A program made the position numbers and the translations under genes. 64,000 bases of DNA, taken from NCBI GenBank assembly GCA_964006375.1, contig OZ023267.1, forward strand, positions 39,998,721 to 40,062,720, written 5' to 3'. How positions within the stretch are numbered: the first letter of the stretch is position 1; each line of letters opens with the position of its first letter. The notes below the pieces were generated by a model, which was not told the DNA's origin, did no database searches, and saw nothing but the letters and a program-made list of their open reading frames with translations. Below are positions 12,813-27,767 of the stretch, piece by piece. This DNA comes from Tillus elongatus (taxonomy: Eukaryota; Arthropoda; Insecta; Coleoptera; Cleridae).

Positions 12813-13359
12813 AAATGTATTATAGTCTTTGATGCTAGAATATTATGGTCTCTGTAAGCGCAGTCGTAATGTTTGTAAATAATGCTATCGCAACTTTGGT
12901 TAGACCGACGTTCTCTTCATTTGTCTTGAGCGGTATTTTTATAGCTCACTGCAGTGTTAAAATCAATGGTATTTTCCTCACTATTTTAAACACGTGGGTG
13001 GGGGACTGCATTGTATACCAATACCGCTCCATCGACTGAAGTTGTTCGGAAATCTTAACGCACGCCTAACCCGAATTCATTCCCCGTTGCTATTCAGCTA
13101 CTCATATTCTTTGAATTTGTTAGAAGACGTGGTATCTACTTCATTCCAAGTCACTATTAACCGACTATTTATGAAATCAAATAAGTAAATTAAATCGATT
13201 GTCATAAAATATGTAGTGTATTAAGACTAAGGGAAAAAGAAATAAAACATATTTAACTGTGCACATTTCGATTATATTTTAGGGTGTGCGGCGCACATCT
13301 AGCTCACTAGGAGAAATCGCCACTGTTAGGCAGTAACAAAATCGTTTTTAATGTAGTTT

Positions 13360-13390
13360 TTAGTGAATTTTCGATAAGAAAATTCACTAA
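13360..13390. repeat. Solo terminal hairpin of the GGACGCAGC family
   Basis: TTAGTGAATTTTC followed by GATAA and GAAAATTCACTAA forms a 13-bp stem. The rest of the element is missing, leaving only the terminal hairpin about 26 bp right of the hAT target duplication. Confidence 0.6.
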
Positions 13391-13516
13391 TAGAGATCAC
13401 CTTGGAAAATTTATTCAATGAGGAGCAACAACTTCAATAAGCGAAGATTGAAACATGTGATAAGCACTGATAAGCACACTTGGAGGACCCAAATCACCAC
13501 AACACATTTAATAAAA

Positions 13517-13557
13517 CCTGACGATCGTTTCACTAACCAAGTTAGTGTCATCAGAGG
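13517..13557 (-). ncRNA. Hammerhead-ribozyme-like motif
   Basis: On the minus strand the order is CTGATGA, a stem (ACTAAC and GTTAGT around TTG), GAAAC, a tiny stem ACG/CGT, then a C at the expected cleavage site, followed by AGG able to pair with CCT before the core. This is the layout of minimal type I hammerheads known from Penelope-like elements. One C is left unpaired at the base of stem II, so activity is uncertain. The Penelope reverse transcriptase fragment nearby is on the opposite strand. Penelope-type terminal repeats can occur inverted, which would explain this. Confidence 0.5.
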
Positions 13558-13599
13558 ATGAATAATTCTAATTATCTTATATCCACAATTCTATTTATA

Positions 13600-14400
13600 T
13601 TCTTCTGTAGGTAGTTGGTCACTAATGACGAAGAATTGAATTGAAGAATGGTGCAATTTTCAGAGAAAAATTCTTGGAGTCATTAACACAAAGTTGGTTA
13701 AGAAAATCAAGATACAAAATAAAAAATAAAATAACTGATAAAATGTCAAATTAAAACCGAAAAACCAATTCCTTGGAAAATTGACCTCGTAGAAAATCTT
13801 TCTTCACAGTCGTTTCATAAAAATGAGATCGACCTCCTAAACAGGGGGTCAAATTCGGTGTACAGTCACAAAAAACCGATATAGTAGATATCATGGCTAG
13901 TATTGAAACAGGAATTAAAAAATTACCGGAATCTTTAAAATAAAATATGAGAGAAGCATGTAAAAATAAAATTTCAAAAAAAATGAAAGAAAATAACCAC
14001 AAAAAAACAAAATTTTAATCAAACGAAAATAGTTGAGCGATTGTGAGAGAAATATTGTTTTTATGTTAAAGCAGATAAAGGTTGTGATTTTGGACAAAAA
14101 CGAGTGTAAAGATAGAGTTTATAAGGCCATCGAGACAGGACCGTCTAAAAAACTAAATAAAAACCCGCTACCAAAAATGATTTCGGATGTTAAAAATAGT
14201 CTAAAGAGTTGTTACAACCTTATAACAAAAGACTTGGGAAGAAAGTTACAAGTTGCAAATCCAAAAATCCCCAAGAAGTACTCTCTCCAAAAAATCCATA
14301 AACCAGGAAAATCAATGAGTCCTATTGTTTCGGCTATATATTCTTTGACATACAATTTGGCAAAGTATTTGACAAATGAGTTGGTTTAATATAGATCACT
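13600..14400 (+). pseudogene. Penelope-like element reverse transcriptase, N-terminal fragment
   Basis: The frame at 14033-14389 encodes VVILDKNECKDRVYKAIETG and ends KYSLQKIHKPGKSMSPIVSA followed by YSLTYNLAKYLTNEL. This closely matches the signature of Penelope-like reverse transcriptases (Y-G-L-P-K-I-H-K-P-G, then R-P-I-V-S and TYNLAKYL). Upstream pieces such as IETGIKKLPESLK and REACKNKISKKMK, interrupted by stops, extend the similarity to about 13890. A frameshift near LKADKG separates them. The catalytic palm (YADD region) and endonuclease are absent because another retroelement follows in the opposite orientation. The copy is dead. Confidence 0.75.
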
Positions 14401-15030
14401 TATGTATATGTTGAAAAAGATTGGTTCCAGTATATTATCCTGTGGGACTCCTTATTCAACATTTCGTGTATCACCAAAGATACTGCCGACTTATATTATC
14501 TGCTTCCTTCCTATTAAATAGCTGGTCATAAGTTTCGATAGTACCACGTATTCTATAATCCTCCAATTTTTGTAGTATCTGATGATCAACCGCGTCAAAG
14601 GCTTTGGCTTGGTGACACAAGGGCAGGGTTTACTTGCATCAGGTGCTTTACAGATGTTAGATGACAGCTCATGCTTATTGAAAAACTCGATTAGCCTTTT
14701 TTTGGACAACCATTTCAACTAATTTGGACACAGTTGTGATCAAAGTTATTGTTTTGTAATTTATCATATTAAGTATATCACCAGACTAAACCAGAGGCTT
14801 TACAATGCCAAACTGCAAATGGAATGGAAAGTCTTTGCTTTCAATAATCCTGTTGATGTGCAAAATAGATGAACTATATATGTTGCAATCTACTTTAATA
14901 AAGTTGCACTCGTGTCCAGGTGCTTTGTGTGGCTTTAACTTTTCCAGTGCCTTACCTGATCTTCTGTTACAGAATTTAAAAATATGGAGCTGGAAATTTA
15001 GCTTATATTGTATAAGCTCACACGTCAAAC
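14395..15030 (-). pseudogene. LINE (jockey-like) reverse transcriptase fragment
   Basis: On the minus strand, LKPHKAPGHECNFIK (a reverse transcriptase motif usually reading KAPG-D) is followed by TVSKLVEMVVQKK. After a shift come AKAFDAVDHQILQKL, the conserved palm segment, and GVPQDNILEPIFFNIYI, the GVPQGSILGP motif with substitutions. Several stops and shifts break the frame. Only the fingers and palm are left. It abuts the Penelope fragment on one side and another LINE fragment on the other. Confidence 0.72.
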
Positions 15031-15990
15031 GAAAAGTTTTTCAGTAACAAAATCACTTGAATTTATTAATAAAATTAAAGAGGTTAAATTGGTTGAAGGC
15101 GAGGTTTTGAGTGGTCATAGAATGGCTAGAATCCTCAAAAACCGATTCACAGGGAAGAGCAGCGGAGGCCTTTGCAGTCTGCAATTCTTTAGCCAATATG
15201 GTTCAGCAACCCACTTACTTTTCTCGCATCCCAACATACAGCTCAAATCCCTTCGATCCCCTTCTTACTACAAATCCTGACTGCTATATCAGTCACCGCC
15301 CCCCTTGGTCGCTCAGACCACGGCATGGTCACTGCTTCCTGCGCAATGCAACCCGAAGTCACACAGTCATCACACCCACGTATCGTTTGGCACTACAACT
15401 CCGCTAACTGGGACGAAATGCGGGATTACTTTTTCTCATTTCCATAGGCGTCTGTCTGCTTCTCTCATTCTGACCCCTCTGATATCTCACAAAACGTCAC
15501 CGAAATTATCCAAGCTGGCATGGAATTATTTATTCCACGTACACAGAAAACTTCTTCAGCCACTCAAAAGCCCTGGTTCTCTAAATCCTGTGATAAAGAC
15601 AGATTTGAAAAGGTCAAAGCTCACAAAACGCTTCTACACAATCCCAGTCAAGAAAACCGTCAACCATTTAACGACGCAAGAAACCGGTATGTCCGCATTC
15701 TTTCTGAGGCAAAAAAACGCGTTTAATAACCACATCAAAAACAAAGTCCTCTCAAGCTGCAACGGCAGCAAACCCTTCTGGACTCTTGCTAAATCTATTG
15801 GGAATAATTTCTGCAAAAGCACGTTCCCACCTCTTGTCTCAGGGGATGAAATTGTTTCTACCGCCCTGGGCAAGGCTGAACTTTTTGCTTCGTTGTTCGC
15901 CAGCAATTCTACTCTCAACCCACCTCCACCAGTGTCTTCCAGAGCGATGCTCATCTTTGACATTTGATCGTCCTCTATTAAATTCCGTAA
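15030..15990 (+). pseudogene. LINE endonuclease-to-reverse-transcriptase junction fragment
   Basis: Three overlapping frames carry one retroelement protein broken by frameshifts. An early piece (15008-15200) is followed by LTTNPDCYISHRPPL with GRSDHGMV, the C-terminal endonuclease motif that includes the catalytic histidine. Next come WHYNSANWDEMRDYFF, then MELFIPRTQKTSSATQKPWF with RNRYVRILSEAKKRV, and last NNHIKNKVLSSCNGSKPFW with LAKSIGNN. This is the linker before the reverse transcriptase of arthropod jockey-like LINEs. The reverse transcriptase itself is missing. Confidence 0.68.
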
Positions 15991-16854
15991 GCAAGCTTTT
16001 TGAACATAGCATACCAAGGATATCGATTACCTAAGGTTTCTACCATATCAGCAAAAATTTCTTTGCCAGATAACCATTTCAAAAATAAATATTTTTTTCT
16101 ATCAAAATCTACCCATTTCTCAAACATGCCGATTTCAAAAATTCACAGTTTCGTCTTTTGGATGTCAAACTTTGACAGGTTATTTATTAATTATATCTGT
16201 TGCCATAGCAAGTAAATTTAATTTTGCCAGGCTAACTGGATATCAATATACCTTCGTAGTACATCAAATGAATACAATCACTGAAAAAGAGAATAAGATA
16301 TTCACTTCATATTCATAGTTTGATGTATATTCATGAATAATCAACATACAGAAAATATCAAGTGACCTTGTTTAGGCAGGTGGATAAAGTTACAGAAATA
16401 TCTCACAATTACCCATAAGCAAATCAATATTAGATATGTATTAAGTACACCATTAGTCATAAAATGAAATCACTTTTGTGTCATGCTAGTTATAAAGTTA
16501 TAATTATCGAAGGCGGTGTACCAATAATGGTGAATTGTGCATTTTTTTTATAAAATTGCATCATCTTTTAACATGTACCTATGTCAGTATTGATTTTTTG
16601 AATCTTTTAATAAATTCCAACTGTTAGTTATGTCATAGTATGTGTATTAGGTCAAATCCTGCCAGTCGATTTTAACCCCTTTCTATTTAATCGATTGACT
16701 TGAAATGTGACAAGCAAACCAACACAGGCAAAATGTTTCATCTAAACAAGAAAATGTCTATATTTTCAACTTATTGCTGTAATAGAAACATTAAAATATG
16801 TTATAAATTTGGATAGCGACCTTTTTGCAATTATATCACAGTCAAAGCGTGATT
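15991..16854. other. AT-rich intronic stretch
   Basis: I see no coding similarity or repeat copy here. It separates two LINE fragments and may be decayed retroelement sequence, but nothing identifies it. Confidence 0.35.
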
Positions 16855-17463
16855 AGAAAGATTTAGAACTTCCATGCACAGACAGTCACAACAACCTATT
16901 CGAAAAACTAGGTAAGCTCTACAAGACCTAAGTGTGAAAAATAAAATGGTACTTTTTGTCTGGCTGAGAGGCCATTGTGGAATTAATTACAATGAAAGGG
17001 TTGATAATATGGCTAAAATGCCATGCAAGAAGGAGAGATGCTGGTATACTCTTGCCCAGTACAGAACCTAATTCCTTTAGGAAGACAGACTATTTTAGAG
17101 AGCTGGTCAGAGTCATACAAAAGTGAAATATGTGGAAAGTAGGTACTATAGAAGTATACAACCATCTCTTCCAAAGATACCTTGGTTCAAAGATTGCTAC
17201 TATGACTGATTCTTTGTGAGTAAAATATGCCGTTTACGTTTCAACCATGCTCCTGCTCCTTACTACTTACACAGGATAGGTGTCAGGGATGGCCCAAATT
17301 GTAAATGTGGCGAATACGGAGATACTGAACATATTTTCTTCAAATGTAGACATAGACAAAGTCACACAGAAAAACTGTGTCTTTCATTATTCAAGGAAAC
17401 GGGAATATATCGCCCTCATAGTTTGGGTCCAATTCTGGCTTTAAAAAAAAACGATTCTATATA
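16855..17463 (+). pseudogene. LINE RNase H and zinc-knuckle C-terminal fragment
   Basis: The segment near 16950 encodes LFVWLRGHCGINYNERVDNM, matching the last RNase H block (W-x-x-G-H-x-G-x-x-x-N-E-x-A-D). After several stops the frame at 17216-17464 reads CRLRFNHAPAPYYLHRIGVR, then CKCGEYGDTEHIFFKCRHR, a Cys-rich CX1C-X8-HX4C-like terminal motif common at the C-terminus of RNase H-bearing LINEs. The fragment ends at a stop near 17463, followed by an AT-rich tail. Confidence 0.68.
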
Positions 17464-17783
17464 AAATATTAATAGATTATACAATACACTCAAAATTTCA
17501 ATATAACATGAATAACACACATATAGGTTAGATATTTTTTTTTTATTGTATCTTTAGGTTTAGAATTAAGATCCCTATGTTTTCGCCCTTTGTTATCTTA
17601 CTTGTCTTACCGTGGTCCAATTTCAGTGTTTTTTTTAATAAAGTTGCTTTGAGGCATGAAGAATTGTGACCCAGTCCATCCTTATTTGATTTTTTTTTTA
17701 AATAAAAGATTACAAAAAAATTACTATATTAAAAAAAATTAATAAACATTTATAAAATAATAACACAACATATTATAAAAAAT

Positions 17784-19202
<1,419 letters not shown>

Positions 19203-19525
19203 AAAATATAGATTAAAATATATAAAAAAATATTTAAAAAATAAACAAATTACATAAATTATTGATTAAAAAACAAAAACAAAACAAATATAATCATGTA
19301 AAAATACTATACCCACATTCACATACCTTAGCTTAGGAATTACAAGTGGTTTGAACCCACCTTTTATTGGTTTGTAAAATCTGGTGTCGTTTTCTACTTT
19401 AAGTAGTCATTGACTTGTTGTCTCCAGCAACGGCTAAACTGCGCTAATGGCTAGCTGCCTCCGCCAAAACAGACAGACCGACAGACAGACAGACTTGAAA
19501 TGTAATAGTTACACAACTCTGGTGA
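19203..19525. other. AT-rich intronic stretch
   Basis: No gene or element is recognised here. A small GACA-rich run (GACAGACCGACAGACAGACA, near 19471) resembles the repeat family at 23560-25169 and may be a remnant of it. Confidence 0.3.
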
Positions 19526-20690
19526 CGATGTACGAGGTAAGAGCCAAAAGTTCCCGGCCTGACTATGAAAGAAACGACGTAGACACAATTAAATATTATT
19601 TTTCAATATAGCCCCCCCCCTGCGTTCCGTCAATGCACTATGCACTATGCATCAGTGCGATACCACTAAAAAATATTCTTTCGGTTTTTTCTCAAAATCT
19701 GCCCAAGCTTCAGCTTTCGCCTCTTCGTCGTCGCTGAAATTTCGCCCGCGAAGGTCCTTTGTTCAAATTTCCAAATAGGCAGTAGTCACTGTGGGCCATA
19801 TCTGGACTATACGGAGCGTGATCAATTTGTTCGAAATCGCAGTCACTATTTGCGGCTTGTGTAATTCCAGCAGTGTGCACGGATGCATTGCCATGGAGCA
19901 AACGCACGCCTATGGTCAGTTTCCCACGTCTTTCCTCTCTAATATGTTGTAGTAATTTATGCAGGAGTGTTGCATAATATGCCCAGTTGACTCTGGTGAT
20001 GCGTTCTTTAAAATCTATGAGACGAGTACCCTCACAACCCGAAAAACTCGTAGCCATCGCTTTTTTTGTCGACTGACAGACCGTAAAGTTTCTTGGCGGT
20101 GCTTCCCCTTTACGCCTCTATTCCATCGTCTCCCTTTTGCACAAAGGATCATAGTAGAGAACCAGAGTTTCATCCCCTGTGACAGTTGTCTTCGACACGT
20201 CCACAGGGTTTTCTCCACATTCCAAAAAGGATCGGGCACATTCAACACGACGCTGGCGTGGAAGTGCTGAAAGATGTTTGGGGACCCAACTTGCACTAAC
20301 TTTTTTCATGGCTAAATGTTCGTGGATGATTCGGCGAACGCTTGCATGTGAAAGCCCCGACATTATTAATAATTCTTTTACTTTCAAGCGTCGATCGCTT
20401 AATACGAGAACCTCAACAAGGGCAGTCTTGTTGTCCATTACCACTTCTACCGTCCTTCCTGTTTTTGCCTCATCTTTGAAGGATTTCTGCACCATTCGAA
20501 ACCGTTTGGACCGATCCTTTACTACAGAAACTGAGGTGGAATACCTTCTCGAGCAAGGAATTCATTAACAGCCGTAATTTATGTGACTTCTGACGTCGTG
20601 ATGAACAAGTGTCAGATATAAGAAAACTAATTGACATAAAATCCATTTTTGTTTTTCCAAGGCAAATAAGACTAAACCAATGTCAATTTG
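19526..20690 (-). pseudogene. Mariner (Mos1/SETMAR-type) transposase, copy A
   Basis: Minus-strand frames cover most of a mariner transposase. The N-terminal half (20118-20495) has DRRLKVKELLIMSGLSHASV, a helix-turn-helix, then WVPKHLSALPRQRRVECARS and TVTGDETLVLYYDP with the first catalytic Asp. The C-terminal half (19710-20057) reads GVRLLHGNASVHTAG, where the second catalytic Asp of the HDN motif is replaced by Gly, then FEQIDHAPYSPDMAHSDYCL with the third Asp in SPD. A frameshift and stops separate the halves. The 3' terminus at about 19526 (ACGAGGTAAGAGCCAAAAG) matches the mariner ends near 44006 and 51410. The 5' terminus appears lost near 20690. Confidence 0.82.
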
Positions 20691-20837
20691 GATAGGACTA
20701 TACAGACTAGCCTGCAATGATAGATTGAAGTCCAACCCAGGCTTCATGGGCCACTGCAAGATTCAGGATATCGTAAAGGGGCACATGCTTGAAATGCGTC
20801 AGACTTCGCGAGCCTGCGAATCTGTAGGAAAAATAAG

Positions 20838-22063
<1,226 letters not shown>

Positions 22064-22777
22064 TTTTTTGGCTTTTGCTTATCTCTTAAAATTGCCTTTG
22101 TGGATTCTTCTTCTCTTTTTGTAACTCCTCTAACTACACTGTTCCACGCAATGTCTTCTCGTCGGCGTATTGATACCCTACGATCACGTCCACATATGTT
22201 TTTTGGTTGAAATGAAAAACGGTTTTGTAGATTCCCCTTTTTGGTTTGACTGAAAATGCATAACATTGATTGTGCTTTTTTAAATTTGTGAAACCGTTCT
22301 ATACTAAACGCAGATATAAAGGTTATCCCTCTGGTTCCACAACAGCTTCTTATCTCGTATCTATTAGTTGCAGAGGAGATGAGAAACTATTGTGAGGCTA
22401 GGGAAATAGCCTCTAGTCTTATTATTTTCAATGCTTATAAGTCTAGTTCGTAAAACAAAAAAATCATGGGTGTAAAATATTATACGGATCTCTGTGTACA
22501 TTTACTATCATTGAAATGGAGATTTTGGAACAACTCATCTTTAATACTCTAAATGTTTTGTTGAAAGTAAGATGCTTGTCTGGTGTTTAATATCTTCTTT
22601 AAGTTACTTCCGCTACTTGGGTTTTCTGTTTCACTGAAGCATCAAATGTATAAGAATTGTCAGTGTAAATATTTTTCCCGGCAATTAACAAAAGATTCGA
22701 ACCATATCATTCAATTCGACGCCTTCGTTTTCTACTGAGTCACTATGTTAATCTTATTGTTTTCATTCTCTAGTTGT
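22064..22777. other. Intronic stretch, unclassified
   Basis: A minus-strand frame up to 22266 encodes RRVSIRRREDIAWNSVVRGV followed by a charged stretch. I could not assign it to any family, and it ends inside the neighbouring dispersed element. The remainder shows no recognisable feature. Confidence 0.3.
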
Positions 22778-23054
22778 CTGGCAGATCACGGAAACTTGTC
22801 GCTTGAATATAAAGAGCCCGTTGTTTCACGCATCAATTATTATTCTTGATAAACGTCTTCACCTTCTTGCGTAAGAAACAATATAGAGCACCAGTTTCAA
22901 GGTTACTGTCACTCTCACCGTTAAAGCACATAATACATACCACCAAAAGGTTACGTTCGTGCATATTGTAGAAGATATAATCATTTTTATAAGCGAACGC
23001 TTTAAATTGGTAAATTGAGTTGGTAAAGGGGGCCAATTTCCGTGATCTGCCCAG
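22778..23054. mobile_element. Small inverted-repeat element (MITE), ~277 bp
   Basis: The ends CTGGCAGATCACGGAAA at 22778 and TTTCCGTGATCTGCCCAG at 23037-23054 are inverted repeats with one extra base in the right copy. The interior is non-coding. No clean target duplication is visible, so the superfamily is undetermined. Confidence 0.62.
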
Positions 23055-23245
23055 TTTAGGTTAACACAGTGGCACATTTCGAAACGTGCCTTTTAAGGCA
23101 TATCCTTCAAATCCACAAATAACTAAGGTAAAACGACCATTTATCCGCTATGTTATTATAATCTCTACATCTGGCGTTTATCGGTGAATTAAAATGACGT
23201 GATGTTTTTGACTGACGAGAGCTGAAAGTTACTTCTAGGCACCTA

Positions 23246-23400
23246 GTTTCTTCAAAATAATGCAATGCTGTACTTTGTAGGAGGCCTTTGAAAAATCTGT
23301 GTAAATAAGAATCATTAGGATGGCCAGCACGATCACCCGATCTTACGCGATTAGATTTCTTGTTATGGGGATATGTGAAAAGTAGGATAGGACAAAACTC
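23246..23400 (+). pseudogene. Mariner transposase C-terminal fragment
   Basis: The plus strand encodes NNAMLYFVGGL, a stop, and then GWPARSPDLTRLDFLLWGYV followed by KSR. The second block is the third catalytic Asp region (SPD) of a mariner transposase of the DUF4817 type. The first block is a damaged version of the HDGAPAHF region, with the catalytic Asp lost. The rest of the element was not found. Confidence 0.65.
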
Positions 23401-23559
23401 AACCACGCGATTTAACTGATTTAATAACGATTGCGATTAGGTCGTTCACGCCTCAGCTGTTGACTAATTTTAGATGATGTCAAGACGTTAAAGCCACGCA
23501 TTTTGAACATCTACATAAAAATTGATGTGTTTTAATTTTTTCTCGTTATCAGGAATCAA

Positions 23560-25169
23560 ACGCGATTGGTTATTAATTTTACTTCTTGTGGAAGTATGGC
23601 ATCGGCAAAAAAAATATATATTTTTTGTTGCTTAAACGTCGTAAAAAGTGTCAAAACATATAGAAACAATGGTTTGGACAAGAGGTTTTTTTTGTCTGGT
23701 GGTCTGTATGTATGTCTATTTGTCGCCACGATAACTTTAGCACGAATTGAGATCGTCTTCAAATTTGATAAACAGTCAGCACCCGAACGGTTCGGATTGT
23801 TTTTGGGTAAAATTGTGATGAATGGTGTGTGTGTGTGTGATTTGGTAAAAATTGGCATTTTTTTGCTAAAACTCGAATAATTTTAGGGTTCGCTTATTAG
23901 AAAACTTTCAATTTCATCAAACATCTGGTATTTTGTGCTAAAATTTAATTAGGGGTTGAATATGTGGGGGTGGATTATCGGTGATAGAAATTTCGAAATT
24001 TTTATTTTGGTAAAACGGCGTAGAAACTCTCAAAACATATAGAAAACTTGATTCTGGAACGAAATTTTTTTCTGTCGGTTGGTCGGTCTGTTAGCACTCG
24101 ACAAAAAAACGCTTCGATTTGTTTTTGGGTGGGATCACTTCAGGGGGTGAGGGGAAAATGAGGGGTGATTTGGTAAAAATTGACATTTTTTCGTTAAAAC
24201 TTGCGTAATATAACGTTTCAAAAGTTTATGGGTAAAGGAATACGAATATTTTCGTTGTGGTCAAGTCATGGACCCTTAATTCATTTTTTGAGAACGTCTT
24301 TCTAGGTTGTCACAACTATGTGGAAGTGATGATTCCATTTGCAGCACTGTTTTAGTGTGTTGCAGCGAAGTTCGTTAATCAGATGAATTACTCCTACATC
24401 GTCAATACGTGTGAACGGCGACAAAAATCTATAAAAAAATGTTTCTCTTAAACGTCGTAAAAAGTATCAAAACATATAGAAAACATCAGTTGGAAAAGAA
24501 AAAAACGAATTGAGATATCGTCTTTAACTTTGGTATACAGTTAGCACCCGGCAAACGAACGGTTTGGATTGTTTTTGGGTAAAATCGCTTCGGGAAGTAG
24601 GGGAAAATTGGGTGTGGTTTGGTGAAAATTTACATTTTTTCGTTAAAACTCGATTGATTAAACGTTTTAAGGTTTGTTTATTAGAAAACTTTCAATGTCA
24701 TCAACCATCTGGTATTCTGTGCTGAAAAAATTTTTTGCTACAACGGTGTAAAAATTCTCAAAACATATTGATTCTGGAACGAAATTTTTTTGTCTGTCGG
24801 TCGGTCTGTCGGCCTGTACGTCTGTCTGTTAGTAGGCGCAATAAATTTCAAACTAATTGAGATATCATCTTCAAATTTGGTATACAGTTAGCACCCGACA
24901 AAGGAACGCTTAGAATTGTTTTTGGGTAAGATCGCTTCGTGAGGTAGGGGATAAATGAAGGGCGATTTGGTGAAAATTGACATCTTTTCGTTAAAACTCG
25001 AGTAATATAACGTTTCAGAAGTGTATGGGTAGAGGAATACGAATATTTTCTTTGTGGTCAAGTCATGGACCCTAAATTCATATAATTAGAATGTCTTTCC
25101 GAGGAGAGTAGATTATCACAACTATGTTGAAGTTATGATTCAATTTGCAGCACTATTTTAGTGTGTTGC
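23560..25169 (+). repeat. Locally duplicated dispersed repeat, two units of ~0.75-0.8 kb
   Basis: Two large units can be aligned. Each starts near a CTTAAACGTCGTAAAAAGT word (about 23630 and 24450) and ends with TTTTAGTGTGTTGCAGCGAA (about 24370 and 25170). Each unit also contains two diverged halves with ACGAATTGAGAT, TCTTCAAATTTG, CAGTTAGCACCCG and GGTTTGGATTGTTTTTGGG type words. A minus-strand relative lies at 31785-32165. The sequence is non-coding. The second unit is interrupted at its end by a hAT insertion, and its continuation is found at 28670. Confidence 0.7.
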
Positions 25170-25914
25170 AGCGAAGTCGGGGGCGGCTCCTCAATAAGTG
25201 CGCCCGTGCGCGCGCACTGCCGCCTGCCGTGGAAAAAATAATATTTTTGCTATGCTATATTTTAATAAATTTTTATTTACTTTTTTACCTCCTACGTTCA
25301 ACGAACAAAATTAGTATACAGAGGATCGCAGAGAGTCGGCAGTCATTAATACAGAATACAGAAAGTGTTAATCGTTGCAGACGTTATATACATCCATATC
25401 CATATAAAGCATCGGGCGGCGGTGTGTATTTTTCGGCGCTCTCGGGAAATGCGATACTTCAGTGCGCAATGATCGCCGAATCTTGATGATCATCGTCGAA
25501 AACGACTGAATAAGCAATCTGTTGTGCGCTATAAAATTACACACTCCCAGTTTGTAGTGGACTTTTGGCAGAGTGTGTGTGTGTGTACCTACTACCTAGT
25601 AATTTTCGTCTTCGCGTCGGATTGATTTTTAATTAGATCATTTCGTTGTTATTTACATGTTATAACAAAATAATTATTATTATTATGATGGTTACTACTT
25701 CGGGTTGCTTAATAAGTGGACAAAATAATTGTGATACTGTGATTAATTCAGTGGATATTTTAAATTTAAAGGTTAACTTTTTAAGGGACTTTTTAACTAC
25801 TATAACGTATAACTAACTAGGGGAAAACTTGGTAAGTAGTTAATAATTATTAAGTTTAGTAAGTAGGTTTCTTTATAATACATTTTCGGCGAAAAATAGG
25901 CGAGCCCTTCATTT

Positions 25915-26195
<281 letters not shown>

Positions 26196-26197
<2 letters not shown>

Positions 26198-26846
26198 GCA
26201 GCAAGGGCGTTATGTTAGTGAATTTTCATTTAAATGTTTTTAATAGGACATAGATATTTTTTTAAGAAAGCTTGCATCAAATTTGGTTATCAGTATAACC
26301 TATATAGGAGAAACAATGTACCATGTTTCATCAAAATAACTTTATTGTTTGACAATATACAAAAATCTTTCGAAAATATACCAAAAATGTGCTCAAAAAA
26401 CTGGTTTTCTGACCAACGAACCTTAGGTTAATAGTAAATTAAGCTATCGAAAGAAATATTTTATGAAAAAACGCTACCATAACGTACTTGCTGAGTCCAG
26501 AATTTATTTTCTTACAAACATGCATTATCTTTCGATGGAAAATGCAAAAATTTCAATAATATAAGGCGTGTTCGATTGGGAAAAAAATTGCATTACCAGA
26601 GACTTATGGGCCACCTGTGATTGTAAAAATCATTTTATAAGATGCAGCTCCAGACATCGTATAATTAACATATAAAAATGTTTCGCATATCTTGTATAAT
26701 AATGGATATATTGAGATTTACCCTAGAAATGCGTCACCTTGTATATATGAAAACAGATAAAAACTGAAACTAACCCGGATATGGGTTCTATGGGACCTAG
26801 TTCGCGCTCACTTGAAGAAATCTTTGCAAAATTCAAAAGTCACTAA
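26196..26846 (+). mobile_element. GGACGCAGC-family element, plus copy joined head to head
   Basis: It begins ACGCAGCAAGGGCGTTATG and carries the block closed by an inverted copy of its own end near 26490 (CATAACGTACTTGCTGAGTC). It then has AGGCGTGTTCGATTGGG, TATATATGAAAACAG in place of a TA array, and AACCCGGATATGGG. The terminal hairpin is cut to AAAAGTCACTAAA. Confidence 0.7.
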
Positions 26847-27767
26847 AATTGTATCCAACTATATGAGTAAAATTGTGATGGCCAAAAATAAATATGAATG
26901 TAAGAAGAAGAGCATGTCTACATTTGTATTACAAATGTCAGAAAACAAAATACTTATTAACATGTCACTTTGAAAGTGGACCTGACATTTATCAAAATAA
27001 TTTGTTATTGAATATGGCATGTACTGTTGCCGTGGACTATTATTATGCACTATGGTATTACGCCTTATAAGATTCTTGTTTTTTTTTTTTGAGTACGAAA
27101 GCTTATTTTTCTGTTTAAACATTTTCCATCCCTTAACCTGAAATGGTTTTCGTCTCATTTAACGTTGTTTCATTATAGCGTCACAGTAGGTTTTAGAATC
27201 TAGCAATTATTCTATTTTGTGTGAATTTTTTCGTTTCATACCTAGAACACATTTTATTTTCCTTCAATTATAAATGACAATTTTAAGTAAATTCCTATAT
27301 TTTCTGTGCCCAATGTGTTGAACGGATGCAAAACGGGAGAAGGTAATTTCATTTAAAGTTAAAATGACGAAGGCAAACTTTATTCGAAGCACGAGCGTTG
27401 TTTCATTTTTTTTTTTAATATTAATAACATTTATAGGTAAATTAGCAGATTAGCATATTGTTCATTTTTTGAAATAAAATTCAGAAACATGAGTAAACCC
27501 CTTGATGCATTAACCATCGAACAAATGCTGTGATATCAACTCCACAATACAGTTAAGAGACGTAAAGTAAATTTGAGGTTCTGTGCAAGGTAAACATGCT
27601 ACAACGGAGCTAGAAATGCAAACTGTAAAAAACTCACCTTACAGAAGTCCATAGAAAGGAGAAACTACTTACTAACCCCTTTCTCCATAAAAAACGTCCA
27701 CATTGCACAATTGAAAAAAAGACGCTAAATAATAAGCGTAATCTGATTAATTAAAATTAAATAAATA
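26847..27767. other. Interior of the hAT element, no gene recognised
   Basis: AT-rich non-coding sequence separates two clusters of the dominant repeat. Short frames have no recognisable motif. It is probably the remaining original hAT interior. Confidence 0.35.
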
